Assembly (NCBI RefSeq): GCF_050563535.1
Contig: NZ_JBNXUO010000002.1
Location: 1 to 64,000 of the forward strand
Direction of reading: 5' to 3'
Source of the DNA: Falsiroseomonas sp050563535
GTDB taxonomy: Bacteria; Pseudomonadota; Alphaproteobacteria; Acetobacterales; Acetobacteraceae
DNA: 64,000 nucleotides
Shown here: one piece after another, positions 32,469-40,639 of the stretch
Position numbering within the stretch: position 1 is the stretch's first letter
Layout: the number at the start of each line of letters is the position of its first letter
Made by a program: the position numbers and the translations under genes
Notes under the pieces: generated by a model
The model's database searches: none
Told to the model about the DNA's origin: nothing
What the model saw: only the letters and a program-made list of their open reading frames with translations

Positions 32469-35102
32469 TCAGCCGGCGCGCATCCGCCCGAACAGCTCGG
32501 CGAAGCGGCCGACCACCGCCTGTTCGGAACAGCTGCGCCCGATGTAGTCGATCCCGCCCTGCCGCACCCGGCTCCAGACCGCCTCGTCCTGGTACAGCCA
32601 GGCGACGGCGCCGGCGAAGGCTTCCGGCTCGTTCGCCATGGCGATGTCCTCGCCATGGGTGAGGCCCATGCCCTCGGCGGCGATGGAGCTCGCCACGCAG
32701 GGCACGCCGCGGGCCATGCTCTCCAGCACCTTGCCCTTCACCCCGGCGCCGTAGCGCAGCGGCGCGACGGTCAGCCGCCGCTGGTCGAGGTAGCCGCCGA
32801 GATCGGCCACGAAACCGTCCAGCACCACGTCGGGTGCGGCCAGTTCATGGAAGCTCGGCGGCATGTGGCTGCCGACGACGTGGAACATCACGCCGGGCAG
32901 CAGGCGGCGGAGATGCGGCATCATCTCCCGCACGAAGACCTCCACCGCGTCGACATTGGGCGGGTGGCGATAGCCGCCGAGGAAGGCGATGCCGTGGCGG
33001 TCCGCGAAGCCGCGCGGGCCGGGGCGGGCCGGGACGATCCAGGGGATCACGTTCAGGCGCCCGTCCGGCACGATGCCGGAAAGGTAGCCGCCCTCATGGG
33101 TGGAATGGACGATCACCTGGTCCGCCATGCCGAGCGCCGTCAGCTCCCGCGCCTTCATCTCGGCGGCCTTCGCCGCGGTCTCGGCGGAGCCGGTGACAGC
33201 GGCCTCGCGTTCCAGCCGCATGTGGTGCAGGTCGGCCACCGAATAGATGATCTGCGCCTTCGGCATCGCGGCGCGGACCACGCCGGCATACTTGAAGGCG
33301 TTGACGTAGCGGTGGAGGTAGACGGCGTCGAACTCCGCCCCGCGCTTGCGGATCACCTCCTCGACCGACCAGAACCAGGGTGCGTGCAGGCATTCCACGC
33401 CGATGCGCTGCAGCGCCTCCGTCACCTCGCCGAGATGCGCCATGTTGTCGGACGGCACGAAGGTGATCTTGGCGCCGAGCTTCTGCATCGCCCGCATATG
33501 CGCCACCGCCGCGACCGACCCGGCATCCTCGAGCGGCGTCGGCGTCGTCTCGTCGATGAACAGCACGCGCAGCGCGACGCCGCGCTCCTTCTCCAGCTCC
33601 GGCTCGCGGCCGTTGAGGCGGTGGGCGGACAGCACGTCGCGCCAGCGGTCGAAGAACTTGCGGCCGTTGACCAGCTGGTAGCGCTTCGCGCCGGTGCCCT
33701 TCACGTCGGTGCCCGAGGTGATGCCCTCATGGTGAACCAGGGCGGAAAGCGGCTGGTAGAACACCTTGCGGCCCGCCTTGCGGATGCGGAAGGCGAGGTC
33801 CGTGTCCTCGTAATAGGCCGGGGCGTAATGCGTGTCGAAGCCGCCCAGCTCGTCGAACAGCGCCTTCGGCACCATGATGGAGGCGCCGGAGACGTAGTCG
33901 ACCTCCCGCAGGTAGCTGATGCGCGGGTCGTCGGGCTGGGAGCCGCGGCCGTAGTTCCACCCGTCGCCGAGCCGCCAGATGATGCCCCCCGCTTCCTGCA
34001 CCGACCCGTCGGGGAAGACGAGCTTGGAGCCGACGAGGCCCGCTTCCGGCTGGTCGTCGAAGGTGTCGCGCAGTGCGTCGAGCCAGCGTTCCTTCACCTC
34101 GGTGTCGTTGTTGAGGAACAGCAGGAAGCGCCCGCGCGCGGCCGCCGCGCCGGCGTTGCAGGAGGCGATGAAGCCGCCGTTCCTCGCCGCGCGGATGTAG
34201 CGCACCCCCGAGGCGACGGTGGGGGTGAAGATCGTCTCGTCCGGCGAGCAGTCGTCCACCACGATCACCTCGAAGGAGGTGCGGGGCAGCGCCTTCAGGA
34301 TGGAGGCGAGGCACTGGTAGGTGTAGGCGAACTTCCCGTAGACCGGGATGACGATGCTGACCTCCGGCTTGTCGAAGGCGGGGAAGGACAGGCGCGGGTA
34401 GCGCCGCTGCATGTCCGCCAGCAACTCGCCGATCCGGTCGGAATAGGAGAAGGCGAGGTCGAGCGCGGCTTCCCCGCGGTCCTGCCCCGCCTGTTCCGCC
34501 AGGTCGAGGTAGCGCGGCAGCAGGCCGCCGAGGGCGCCCATCACCGGCCCCATCAGTTCCTTCATCGCGGCGGCGGAGGTCGCCTGGGCGGCGCGTTCCT
34601 CCACCTTCGGCAGCAGCGCGACGAAGTCGTCCCACGCGATTGGCGGGCGACCGCCGTCGAAGACCAGGGGAGAATTGCCCATGTCCTCCGACTGGCCGGC
34701 GATGCGAAGGTGCAGGACGTGGCGCGCGCCGGTCAGCAGGTGCTGCGGCAGCGGCAGGGAGAAGCCGCAGACCGCGCCCGGGCGGCCGCCCACCTCGATG
34801 TCCGGGCGGTAGATGTCGGCCCGCAGCCGGACGATCAACTGTTCCCCGTCCCACAACTCGACCGAGACGGGTTCATGCGGCGCGGAGGGGTCGATCGCCC
34901 AGCCCCAGACGCTGCTCTCGGTCCAGCCTTCGACCAGCCCGTGCGGGCGCGGGGCAGGGGTGGGCGGCGGTGGTTCCTCCGGCGCCGCCCGGAGAGCAGG
35001 GGAGGGCTCCGCCGCGTCGGATGCGAGGGGAGGGGCGGCGGCCTCCACCACCGGGTCGGGCCGGGCGGGGCGGCGGCTGCGGAGGGGGAGCAGGTCGCTC
35101 AT
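32469..35102 (-). CDS. Two-domain glycosyltransferase (GT2 plus GT-B)
   Basis: 877-residue cytoplasmic enzyme for a surface polysaccharide or glycan. A proline-rich start is followed by a beta-rich accessory domain (about 55-150, with GWAIDPSAP and GAVCGFSLPLP). A GT2 domain starts near residue 246 with EVSIVIPVYGKFAYTYQCL and carries the metal motif LNNDTEV and the EDTDLAFR acceptor region. From about 540 a second, GT-B type domain follows, with VLESMARGVPCVAS in the donor site. The same polypeptide may therefore add two different sugars. Start 35102 overlaps the unknown gene upstream by four bases. Confidence 0.9.
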   Translation of the reverse strand: MSDLLPLRSRRPARPDPVVEAAAPPLASDAAEPSPALRAAPEEPPPPTPAPRPHGLVEGWTESSVWGWAIDPSAPHEPVSVELWDGEQLIVRLRADIYRPDIEVGGRPGAVCGFSLPLPQHLLTGARHVLHLRIAGQSEDMGNSPLVFDGGRPPIAWDDFVALLPKVEERAAQATSAAAMKELMGPVMGALGGLLPRYLDLAEQAGQDRGEAALDLAFSYSDRIGELLADMQRRYPRLSFPAFDKPEVSIVIPVYGKFAYTYQCLASILKALPRTSFEVIVVDDCSPDETIFTPTVASGVRYIRAARNGGFIASCNAGAAAARGRFLLFLNNDTEVKERWLDALRDTFDDQPEAGLVGSKLVFPDGSVQEAGGIIWRLGDGWNYGRGSQPDDPRISYLREVDYVSGASIMVPKALFDELGGFDTHYAPAYYEDTDLAFRIRKAGRKVFYQPLSALVHHEGITSGTDVKGTGAKRYQLVNGRKFFDRWRDVLSAHRLNGREPELEKERGVALRVLFIDETTPTPLEDAGSVAAVAHMRAMQKLGAKITFVPSDNMAHLGEVTEALQRIGVECLHAPWFWSVEEVIRKRGAEFDAVYLHRYVNAFKYAGVVRAAMPKAQIIYSVADLHHMRLEREAAVTGSAETAAKAAEMKARELTALGMADQVIVHSTHEGGYLSGIVPDGRLNVIPWIVPARPGPRGFADRHGIAFLGGYRHPPNVDAVEVFVREMMPHLRRLLPGVMFHVVGSHMPPSFHELAAPDVVLDGFVADLGGYLDQRRLTVAPLRYGAGVKGKVLESMARGVPCVASSIAAEGMGLTHGEDIAMANEPEAFAGAVAWLYQDEAVWSRVRQGGIDYIGRSCSEQAVVGRFAELFGRMRAG

Positions 35103-35557
35103 GCGACGGGGGCGATCTGGAAGGACCACAGCGCGACGCCGAGGCGACGCCGATCCGCGCTCATCTCCAGCGCATGCGGCGACCGGGCCGTGCGGATGTT
35201 CAGTGTCAGGATGGCGGTTCGCAGCATGAAGAGTTCCCGCGGGAGGTAGAGCGAGACAGGCTGCCGGCCTGCCGCCAGCTCAGCATAACCCACGCGGTAG
35301 TGATTGAAGAAGAATTCCACCTCCTGCTGGGGCAGGATGCCGGGCACGGTGAAGGGCATCAGCTCAAGCGTGCAGGCGGCATCTCGCGCGGGCTGGGCCA
35401 CAGCGAGGAGCAACACGGCTTCCGGCCCGTCCGACCAGGTATAGCCGGCCTGCTCCGGCACCGACCATCCACCGGCGAGGAAGGGCAGCCCCGACGCCTC
35501 CGGCCCGAATTCGAGCGTGGCTCCCATCCGGTAGAGCGGGCCTGTCCTCGGCTTCAT
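35099..35557 (-). CDS. Unknown protein coupled to the glycosyltransferase
   Basis: 152-residue protein, no signal or membrane segment, probably beta-rich. It contains the pattern GWSVPEQAGYTWSDGPEAVLLL, which resembles a motif repeatedly seen beside or inside polysaccharide-biosynthesis enzymes (GWS-x-PE followed by a W-S/T-D-G-x-E-A strand). ATG 35557 has AGGA nine bases ahead; ATG 35566 is possible. Coupled to the glycosyltransferase by a four-base overlap, so a joint role in glycan assembly is likely, but the activity is unknown. Confidence 0.7.
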   Translation of the reverse strand: MKPRTGPLYRMGATLEFGPEASGLPFLAGGWSVPEQAGYTWSDGPEAVLLLAVAQPARDAACTLELMPFTVPGILPQQEVEFFFNHYRVGYAELAAGRQPVSLYLPRELFMLRTAILTLNIRTARSPHALEMSADRRRLGVALWSFQIAPVA

Positions 35558-35621
35558 GCATATCATCCTGACGCGTATCGGGCGCCATCATGCGCCCAGG
35601 CTCTCCCTACCGGAAGTTGTA

Positions 35622-35635
35622 TTGCGATATCGCAA
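35622..35635. promoter_or_regulatory. Perfect palindrome TTGCGATATCGCAA
   Basis: A 14-base perfect palindrome in the 270-base gap between the divergent unknown/glycosyltransferase pair and the sulfotransferase-like gene. The shape is that of an operator for a dimeric regulator. The rest of the gap (35558-35827) is less GC-rich than the genes and carries no ORF I would support; it probably holds two divergent promoters. Confidence 0.45.
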
Positions 35636-35827
35636 CATGCATCAGCTGGTTCGCCCTGGGTGGGTGGCCCCCTTTGGCGGTCGTGGCACCGCCTGTATCA
35701 TGGCGGTGTCCCTCCCGAAGGGTATGCAGGGCGGACAGGAAAGGCATGGAGTCATGGTGACGGGCGCGCAGGTCGCGGAAAGCCGAAGGTGCCCCGGCAC
35801 GCCGCCCCGGACCGCCGGGGAAGGCCG

Positions 35828-36787
35828 ATGAGGTTCCACCTGCATGTGGGCATGCCCAAGACCGGGACGACCAGCCTGCAGCAGCGCCTGCATTCCAGTG
35901 CGTCCGACCTGGCGGCGCGCGGGGTGCTCTACCCGCCCGGCTGGCGGAACGAGGAAGGCATCGCGCATCACATGCTGGGCGCGCGGCTGCTGGCGGAGGG
36001 GCTGGCCGAGGCGGACGGGCTGGCGGCCGAGGTGGTGCAGGCGGTGACCGGGACCGGCGCCGGGCATGTCGTGCTCTCCACCGAGTCGCTAACCAACCTC
36101 ATCAGTTCCGACCGTGTCCGCATCCTGGACCGGTTCACGCATGCGTTGTCGGCTGCGGGCCAGGTCGACATGGTGATCTGCCTGCGCCGCATCGACGAGT
36201 TCTTCGAGTCGATGTACCTCCATTCGGTGAAGGTGGGGGAGACCCGCGAGAGCTTCGACGAATACCTGGCGCGCCGGGACCGTTGGGCCGAGAGTTTCTT
36301 CGGCGCGCTCTGCGCCCTGGAACAGCTCCGCAGCTGCCGCATCCGTCCGGTGGTCTACCGGCGCGGCAGCGACGTGGTGGGGGGCGTGCTGGCCGCGCTC
36401 GAAGTGCCGCCGGACGCGGTGGCGCCGGAGGAGACGGCGCGGGCAGCCAACCAGAAGCTGTCGCTGAAGGTGCAGGCCTGCCTGCTGCACCTGCCTGACA
36501 TCGCCGCCGAACTGGGCAAGCCGCTGCGGCGAGAGGCGCTGATCCGCGCGGCGGAACGCGGCCGGCTGGTGCTGCCGGACGACACGCTCCGCTACTCCAT
36601 CATGCCGCGCGTCGCCGCGCGCTGGATCCATGAAAGCGCGCTGCACCAGGCGCTGCGCTTCGGCAATGACGCCTACTACCAGGCCTTCCGGCGCGAGGCG
36701 CCGTCCGGCCCCGCGCCCGCACGGCTGGACCGCGCGATGCTGACGCCGGAGGATCTGGGCATCATCGCCGCCCTCGGCGCGGCTTAG
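35828..36787 (+). CDS. Sulfotransferase-like protein
   Basis: 319-residue protein whose start, FHLHVGMPKTGTTSLQQRL, has the form of the PAPS 5'-phosphosulfate loop (KTGTTS). A later CLRRIDEFFESMYLHS segment sits where the 3'-phosphate loop occurs in sulfotransferases. Downstream parts are not recognisable. It may transfer sulfate to a surface glycan made by the divergent glycosyltransferase, which is inference from position. The frame is open upstream to 34640 only because of shadow coding; ATG 35828 has GGGGAAGG before it. Confidence 0.75.
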   Translation: MRFHLHVGMPKTGTTSLQQRLHSSASDLAARGVLYPPGWRNEEGIAHHMLGARLLAEGLAEADGLAAEVVQAVTGTGAGHVVLSTESLTNLISSDRVRILDRFTHALSAAGQVDMVICLRRIDEFFESMYLHSVKVGETRESFDEYLARRDRWAESFFGALCALEQLRSCRIRPVVYRRGSDVVGGVLAALEVPPDAVAPEETARAANQKLSLKVQACLLHLPDIAAELGKPLRREALIRAAERGRLVLPDDTLRYSIMPRVAARWIHESALHQALRFGNDAYYQAFRREAPSGPAPARLDRAMLTPEDLGIIAALGAA

Positions 36788-36796
36788 GCTTCTTCC

Positions 36797-37840
36797 TCAG
36801 CTGTTCGGCCCGCGTTCCATCGCATAGGGCTGCCAGCGCCTGAGGCCGGAGTCCGGCAGCACCGTCGGGTTCACGCAGGACATCGGCCAGCGGCCCGACA
36901 GGACCAGCGCCAGTTCCTGCCCCGCGCGGCGCTTCCGCGCCTCGTCGAAGCGGGCGGAAGCGGAGGCGTTGTGGGGCGAGAGGATGACGTGGGGCATGCC
37001 GATCAGCGGGCTGTCCTTCGGCAGGGGCTCCACCTCGAACACGTCGAGCCCGGCGCCGGCGATCCGGCGGGACTGCAGCGCGGCGACCAGCGCGGCCTCG
37101 TCCACCGTCGGGCCGCGGCCGGTGTTGATGAAGATGGCCGTCTTCTTCATGCGCTCGAAATGCCGCGTGGTGAGCATCCGCCGCGTCTCCGCGGTGTCGG
37201 GCGCATGCATGGAGACGAAGTCCGACTCGGCCAGCACCTGGTCCAGGCTGGCCGGCACCACGCCGAGGGCGGACATCGTCAGCTCGTCGATATAGGGGTC
37301 GTAGGCGAGCATCCGCAGCCCGAAGGCCTTCGCCCGCAGCGCGGTCAGGCGCGCGACGCGGCCGAAGGCGACGAAGCCGAGCGTGCTGCCCATCAGCCGC
37401 GGCACCTGCAGCAGCTGCGGCCGGCCCTCCCCCCAGCGGCCCTCCCGCACCATGCGGTCCTGTTCGATCGCGCGGCGATGGGTGGCCAGCAGCAGCATCA
37501 TCGCATGGTCCGCCACCTCCTCGATGAAGGTGTCGGGGCAGTTGGTGACGGGGATGCCCTTCGCGGTCGCGGCCGCGACATCCACGTAGTCCACGCCGAC
37601 GGTGGCGCAGGCGATGAGCTTCGCCCTGTCCAGCGCGCCGATCATCCGCGCCGTGAACTTCATGCCCTTCGCATAGACGGCGTCGGCCCCGGGCGCCGCG
37701 GCGATGAAGGCGTCCTCGGTCGCGGCGCATTCGACGATCTCGGCGCCGAGCCGCTCCAGCGCCTCCAGCTCCAGCGCGTAACCGCCGCCAGCGGTTGTGA
37801 AGGACGCCCCCGCCGGCGTCAGGATCCGTGGCTTGGTCAC
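36797..37840 (-). CDS. D-2-hydroxyacid dehydrogenase (phosphoglycerate dehydrogenase-like)
   Basis: 347-residue NAD-dependent dehydrogenase. The catalytic Arg-Glu-His elements are in INTGRGPTVDE, GLDVFEVEP and LSPHNASAS. The nucleotide loop, normally GxGxxG, reads GFVAFGRVAR, with alanines in place of the first and last glycine of the motif. The usual acidic residue after the second strand is in LAYDPY. Nearest named relatives are SerA-like and C-terminal-binding-protein-like enzymes. Convergent with the sulfotransferase gene (nine-base gap) and divergent from the SDR gene. Confidence 0.87.
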   Translation of the reverse strand: MTKPRILTPAGASFTTAGGGYALELEALERLGAEIVECAATEDAFIAAAPGADAVYAKGMKFTARMIGALDRAKLIACATVGVDYVDVAAATAKGIPVTNCPDTFIEEVADHAMMLLLATHRRAIEQDRMVREGRWGEGRPQLLQVPRLMGSTLGFVAFGRVARLTALRAKAFGLRMLAYDPYIDELTMSALGVVPASLDQVLAESDFVSMHAPDTAETRRMLTTRHFERMKKTAIFINTGRGPTVDEAALVAALQSRRIAGAGLDVFEVEPLPKDSPLIGMPHVILSPHNASASARFDEARKRRAGQELALVLSGRWPMSCVNPTVLPDSGLRRWQPYAMERGPNS

Positions 37841-37917
37841 GCTGCGCTCCGCTCCCTCGCTTGTCCTGCGCCGACGTTGCTCTAGGCTTCGCGGGACGGC
37901 AAGGGGAGGGCGGCGCG

Positions 37918-38679
37918 ATGGCGCGTCTCGACGGCAGGGTGGCCTGGGTGACGGGCGCGGGCAGCGGCATCGGGGAGAGCGCCGCGTTGAAGCTGGCGGA
38001 GGAGGGGGCGGCCGTCGTGCTCACCGGCCGCCGGGCCGCGCCGCTCGAGGATGTCGCGGCACGCATCCGCGCGGCCGGCGGCACGGCCGAGGTGCAGCCG
38101 GCCGACCTGATGGAGAAGGACGCGGTGCGGGCGGTCGGCGCCTTCATCGAGGCACGCTTCGGGCGCTGCGACATCCTGGTGAACAATGCCGGGCTGAACA
38201 TCACCCCGCGGCGCTGGTCGGTGCTGAGCATGGAGGGCGCGGACGAGCTGATCCGCGGCAACCTGGCCAGCGCCTTCTACTGCGTCACCGTCGTGCTGCC
38301 GATGATGCGCGCGCGGCGCGACGGCGTGCTGATCCACACCGCGAGCATGGCGGGGCGCAACGTCTCGCCCCTGTCCGGGCCAGGCTACACCGCGGCGAAG
38401 CACGGCGTGGTCGCGATGAGCCACACGATCAACATGGAGGAATGCGTCAACGGCATCCGCAGCTGCGCGGTGCTGCCGGGCGAGGTGGCGACGCCGATCC
38501 TCGACCGGCGCCCGAACCCGGTGGGGCCGGAGGAACGCGCGCGCATGGTGCAGGCGGAGGATGTCGGCGACCTCATCCGCTATGTCGCCACCCTGCCGCC
38601 CCATGTGGTGCTGAACGAGGTCTGGATCACGCCGACGCACAACCGCAGCTACGTCGCGGCGCTCGGCCAGAAGCTCTAG
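37918..38679 (+). CDS. Short-chain dehydrogenase/reductase
   Basis: 253-residue classical SDR. Cofactor loop TGAGSGIG, structural NNAG, catalytic Ser in HTASMAG and YTAAK (Tyr-x3-Lys). An Arg after the second strand (TGRR) suggests NADP preference. GGGGAGGG precedes ATG 37918. Divergent from the hydroxyacid dehydrogenase with a 77-base shared promoter region, and the two could act on related metabolites. Confidence 0.92.
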   Translation: MARLDGRVAWVTGAGSGIGESAALKLAEEGAAVVLTGRRAAPLEDVAARIRAAGGTAEVQPADLMEKDAVRAVGAFIEARFGRCDILVNNAGLNITPRRWSVLSMEGADELIRGNLASAFYCVTVVLPMMRARRDGVLIHTASMAGRNVSPLSGPGYTAAKHGVVAMSHTINMEECVNGIRSCAVLPGEVATPILDRRPNPVGPEERARMVQAEDVGDLIRYVATLPPHVVLNEVWITPTHNRSYVAALGQKL

Positions 38680-38692
38680 CGGCGTCCTGCCG

Positions 38693-38716
38693 CCCCGCCC
38701 GCCGAAGCGGGCGGGG
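38693..38716. terminator. Bidirectional hairpin between SDR and ABC operon
   Basis: CCCCGCCCGC (38693-38702), loop CGAA, GCGGGCGGGG (38707-38716): a perfect ten-base stem between two convergent stop codons. T-runs are absent on both sides, but placement makes it a likely shared transcript end. Confidence 0.7.
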
Positions 38717-38730
38717 ACCGGCCGCGCGGG

Positions 38731-39633
38731 CTATTCCTTCACAGCGCCGGTCAGGCTCGACACGTAGTAGTCCACGAAGAAGCTGTAGAAGATCGCGACC
38801 GGCAGCGACCCGAGGAGCGAGCCCGCCATCAGCGCGCCCCACTGGTAGACGTCGCCCGTCACCAGCTCCGTCAGGATGGCCACGGGGACCGTCTTGTTCT
38901 CGCTGCTCTGGATGAAGGCGAGCGCGTAGATGAACTCGTTCCAGGACAGGGTGAAGCTGAAGATGCCGGCGCTGATCAGGCCCGGGACCGCCAGCGGCAG
39001 CGTGATGCGGCGCAGGATCTGCAGCCGCGTCGCACCGTCGATCAGCGCGCATTCCTCCAGCTCGTAGGGGATCGACTTGAAGTAGCCGATCAGCAGCCAG
39101 GTGCAGAAGGGGATGAGGAAGGTCGGGTAGGTCAGGATCAGCGCGAAGGGCGTGTCGAACAGGCCGAGCCGGTAGACCATGGTCGCGAGAGGGATGAACA
39201 GGATCGACGGCGGCACGAGATAGGCGAGGTAGATCGCCAGCCCGACATACTGGCTGCCGCGGAAGCGCAGGCGCTGGATCGCGTAGGCCGCGAGCGTGCT
39301 TGCCACGAGCGACAGGATGGTGGAGGCGACCGCCACCAGCATCGTCGTCCACAGCCACTTCGGATAGGCCGTGCGGAACAGCAGGTGGTACAGGTGGTCG
39401 AGCGTGGGCGACGTGATCCAGAACGGGTTGTGGGTGCGGTAGTCGTACAGCTCCGCATTCGGTTTGAAGGCCGTCAGCGTCATCCAGTAGAAGGGGAACA
39501 GCAGGATCAGCACGAAGCAGGCGAGCGGGACGTAGAGCGTCACCACCCGCCGGGTCCGGCTGTCCCAGCTCAGCATCTCCGGCGGCGCGGCAGCCGTGTT
39601 GGCGGCGGGGGTGGCCGTGGCGCTGTCAGTCAT
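38731..39633 (-). CDS. Sugar-type ABC permease (MalG-like)
   Basis: 300-residue inner-membrane permease of the CUT1 family with six predicted helices. The ATPase-contact loop reads ECALIDGATRLQILRRITLPLA, the EAA motif. The N-terminal 25 residues are Ala/Pro-rich and cytoplasmic. The start overlaps the MalF-like stop by eight bases. Last gene of the operon ATPase, binding protein, MalF-like, MalG-like. Confidence 0.93.
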   Translation of the reverse strand: MTDSATATPAANTAAAPPEMLSWDSRTRRVVTLYVPLACFVLILLFPFYWMTLTAFKPNAELYDYRTHNPFWITSPTLDHLYHLLFRTAYPKWLWTTMLVAVASTILSLVASTLAAYAIQRLRFRGSQYVGLAIYLAYLVPPSILFIPLATMVYRLGLFDTPFALILTYPTFLIPFCTWLLIGYFKSIPYELEECALIDGATRLQILRRITLPLAVPGLISAGIFSFTLSWNEFIYALAFIQSSENKTVPVAILTELVTGDVYQWGALMAGSLLGSLPVAIFYSFFVDYYVSSLTGAVKE

Positions 39634-40582
39634 TGGATTCTCCCTGCTGCCACTTGCGCCGGGCTAGGCCGAAATAGCTGAACAGCGTCGCGAAGACGAG
39701 GAAGGGGATCATCGAGACGGCGATCGCCGCGCCCTCGCCCAGCTGCCCTCCCGGGATGCCGCGCTGGAAGGCGAGGGTGGCCAGCAGGTGGGTGGAATTC
39801 ACCGGCCCGCCGCGGGTGATCGCGTAGACCAGCTGGAAGTCGGTGAAGGTGAAGATGATGCTGAAGGTCATCACGATCGCCAGGATCGGCAGCAGCATCG
39901 GGAAGGTGATGTGGCGGAAGCGCTGCCAGGGGCTCGCGCCGTCCAGCAGCGCGGCCTCGTAGAGCGAGGGCGAGATGGTCTGCAGCCCCGCCAGCAGCGA
40001 GATCGCGACGAAGGGAATGCCGCGCCAGATGTTCGCCGCGATCAGCGACCAGCGCGCGGGCCAGGCGCTGTTGATGAAGTCGATCGGCGTCTCGCGCAGG
40101 CCCAGCACCTCCACCGCCAGGTAGGACAGGATGGAGAATTGCGGGTCGTAGATCCACCAGAAGGCGATGGCGGACAGCACGGTGGGCACGATCCAGGGCA
40201 GCAGGATGATCGCGCGCAGCAGCGACTTCATCGGCAGGTGCTGGTTCAGCAGCAGCGCCAGCCAGAGGCCGAGGGCGAATTTCCCCACCGTCGCGACCGC
40301 GGTGTAGAAGACGCTGTAGAAGACCGCGTTCCAGAAGATCGGGTCCTCGAACAGGAACTCGAAATTCTCGATGCCGACCCAGACCCCCGGCCGCCCGATC
40401 GTCTGGTCCGTGAAGGCCAGCCAGATGCCGAGGCCGAGCGGGTAGGTCAGGAAGGTCATCAGCAGCCCGACCGCGGGCAGCAGGCAGGCGACGACGAGGA
40501 CCGCCTTGTTGTCGAACAGCCGCGCCAGCGCGCCAGGCTGCTGGCGGACCTTGGTCCAGGCGGGCGCGGCGGTGGCGGACAT
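39626..40582 (-). CDS. Sugar-type ABC permease (MalF-like)
   Basis: 318-residue CUT1 permease with six to seven hydrophobic segments. The EAA loop reads YEAALLDGASPWQRFRHITFPML. It lies 57 bases after the binding-protein gene, with a perfect hairpin in between, and overlaps the MalG-like gene. Confidence 0.93.
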   Translation of the reverse strand: MSATAAPAWTKVRQQPGALARLFDNKAVLVVACLLPAVGLLMTFLTYPLGLGIWLAFTDQTIGRPGVWVGIENFEFLFEDPIFWNAVFYSVFYTAVATVGKFALGLWLALLLNQHLPMKSLLRAIILLPWIVPTVLSAIAFWWIYDPQFSILSYLAVEVLGLRETPIDFINSAWPARWSLIAANIWRGIPFVAISLLAGLQTISPSLYEAALLDGASPWQRFRHITFPMLLPILAIVMTFSIIFTFTDFQLVYAITRGGPVNSTHLLATLAFQRGIPGGQLGEGAAIAVSMIPFLVFATLFSYFGLARRKWQQGESND

Positions 40583-40603
40583 GGCGTCTCCCCAGGGCGG
40601 GAA

Positions 40604-40632
40604 AGGGCCGGCCCCGTGGCGGGGCCGGCCCT
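40604..40632 (-). terminator. Intra-operon hairpin after the sugar-binding protein gene
   Basis: AGGGCCGGCCCC (40604-40615), loop GTGGC, GGGGCCGGCCCT (40621-40632): a perfect 12-base stem just past the binding-protein stop. As in malE-malF of enterobacteria, such a stem can stabilise the binding-protein mRNA and lower permease expression. Confidence 0.65.
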
Positions 40633-40639
40633 GGCGTGC

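Noticed and set aside
32217..35249. 1010-residue plus-strand frame
   Set aside because: It is antisense to the glycosyltransferase gene and has the same biased composition with no motif.
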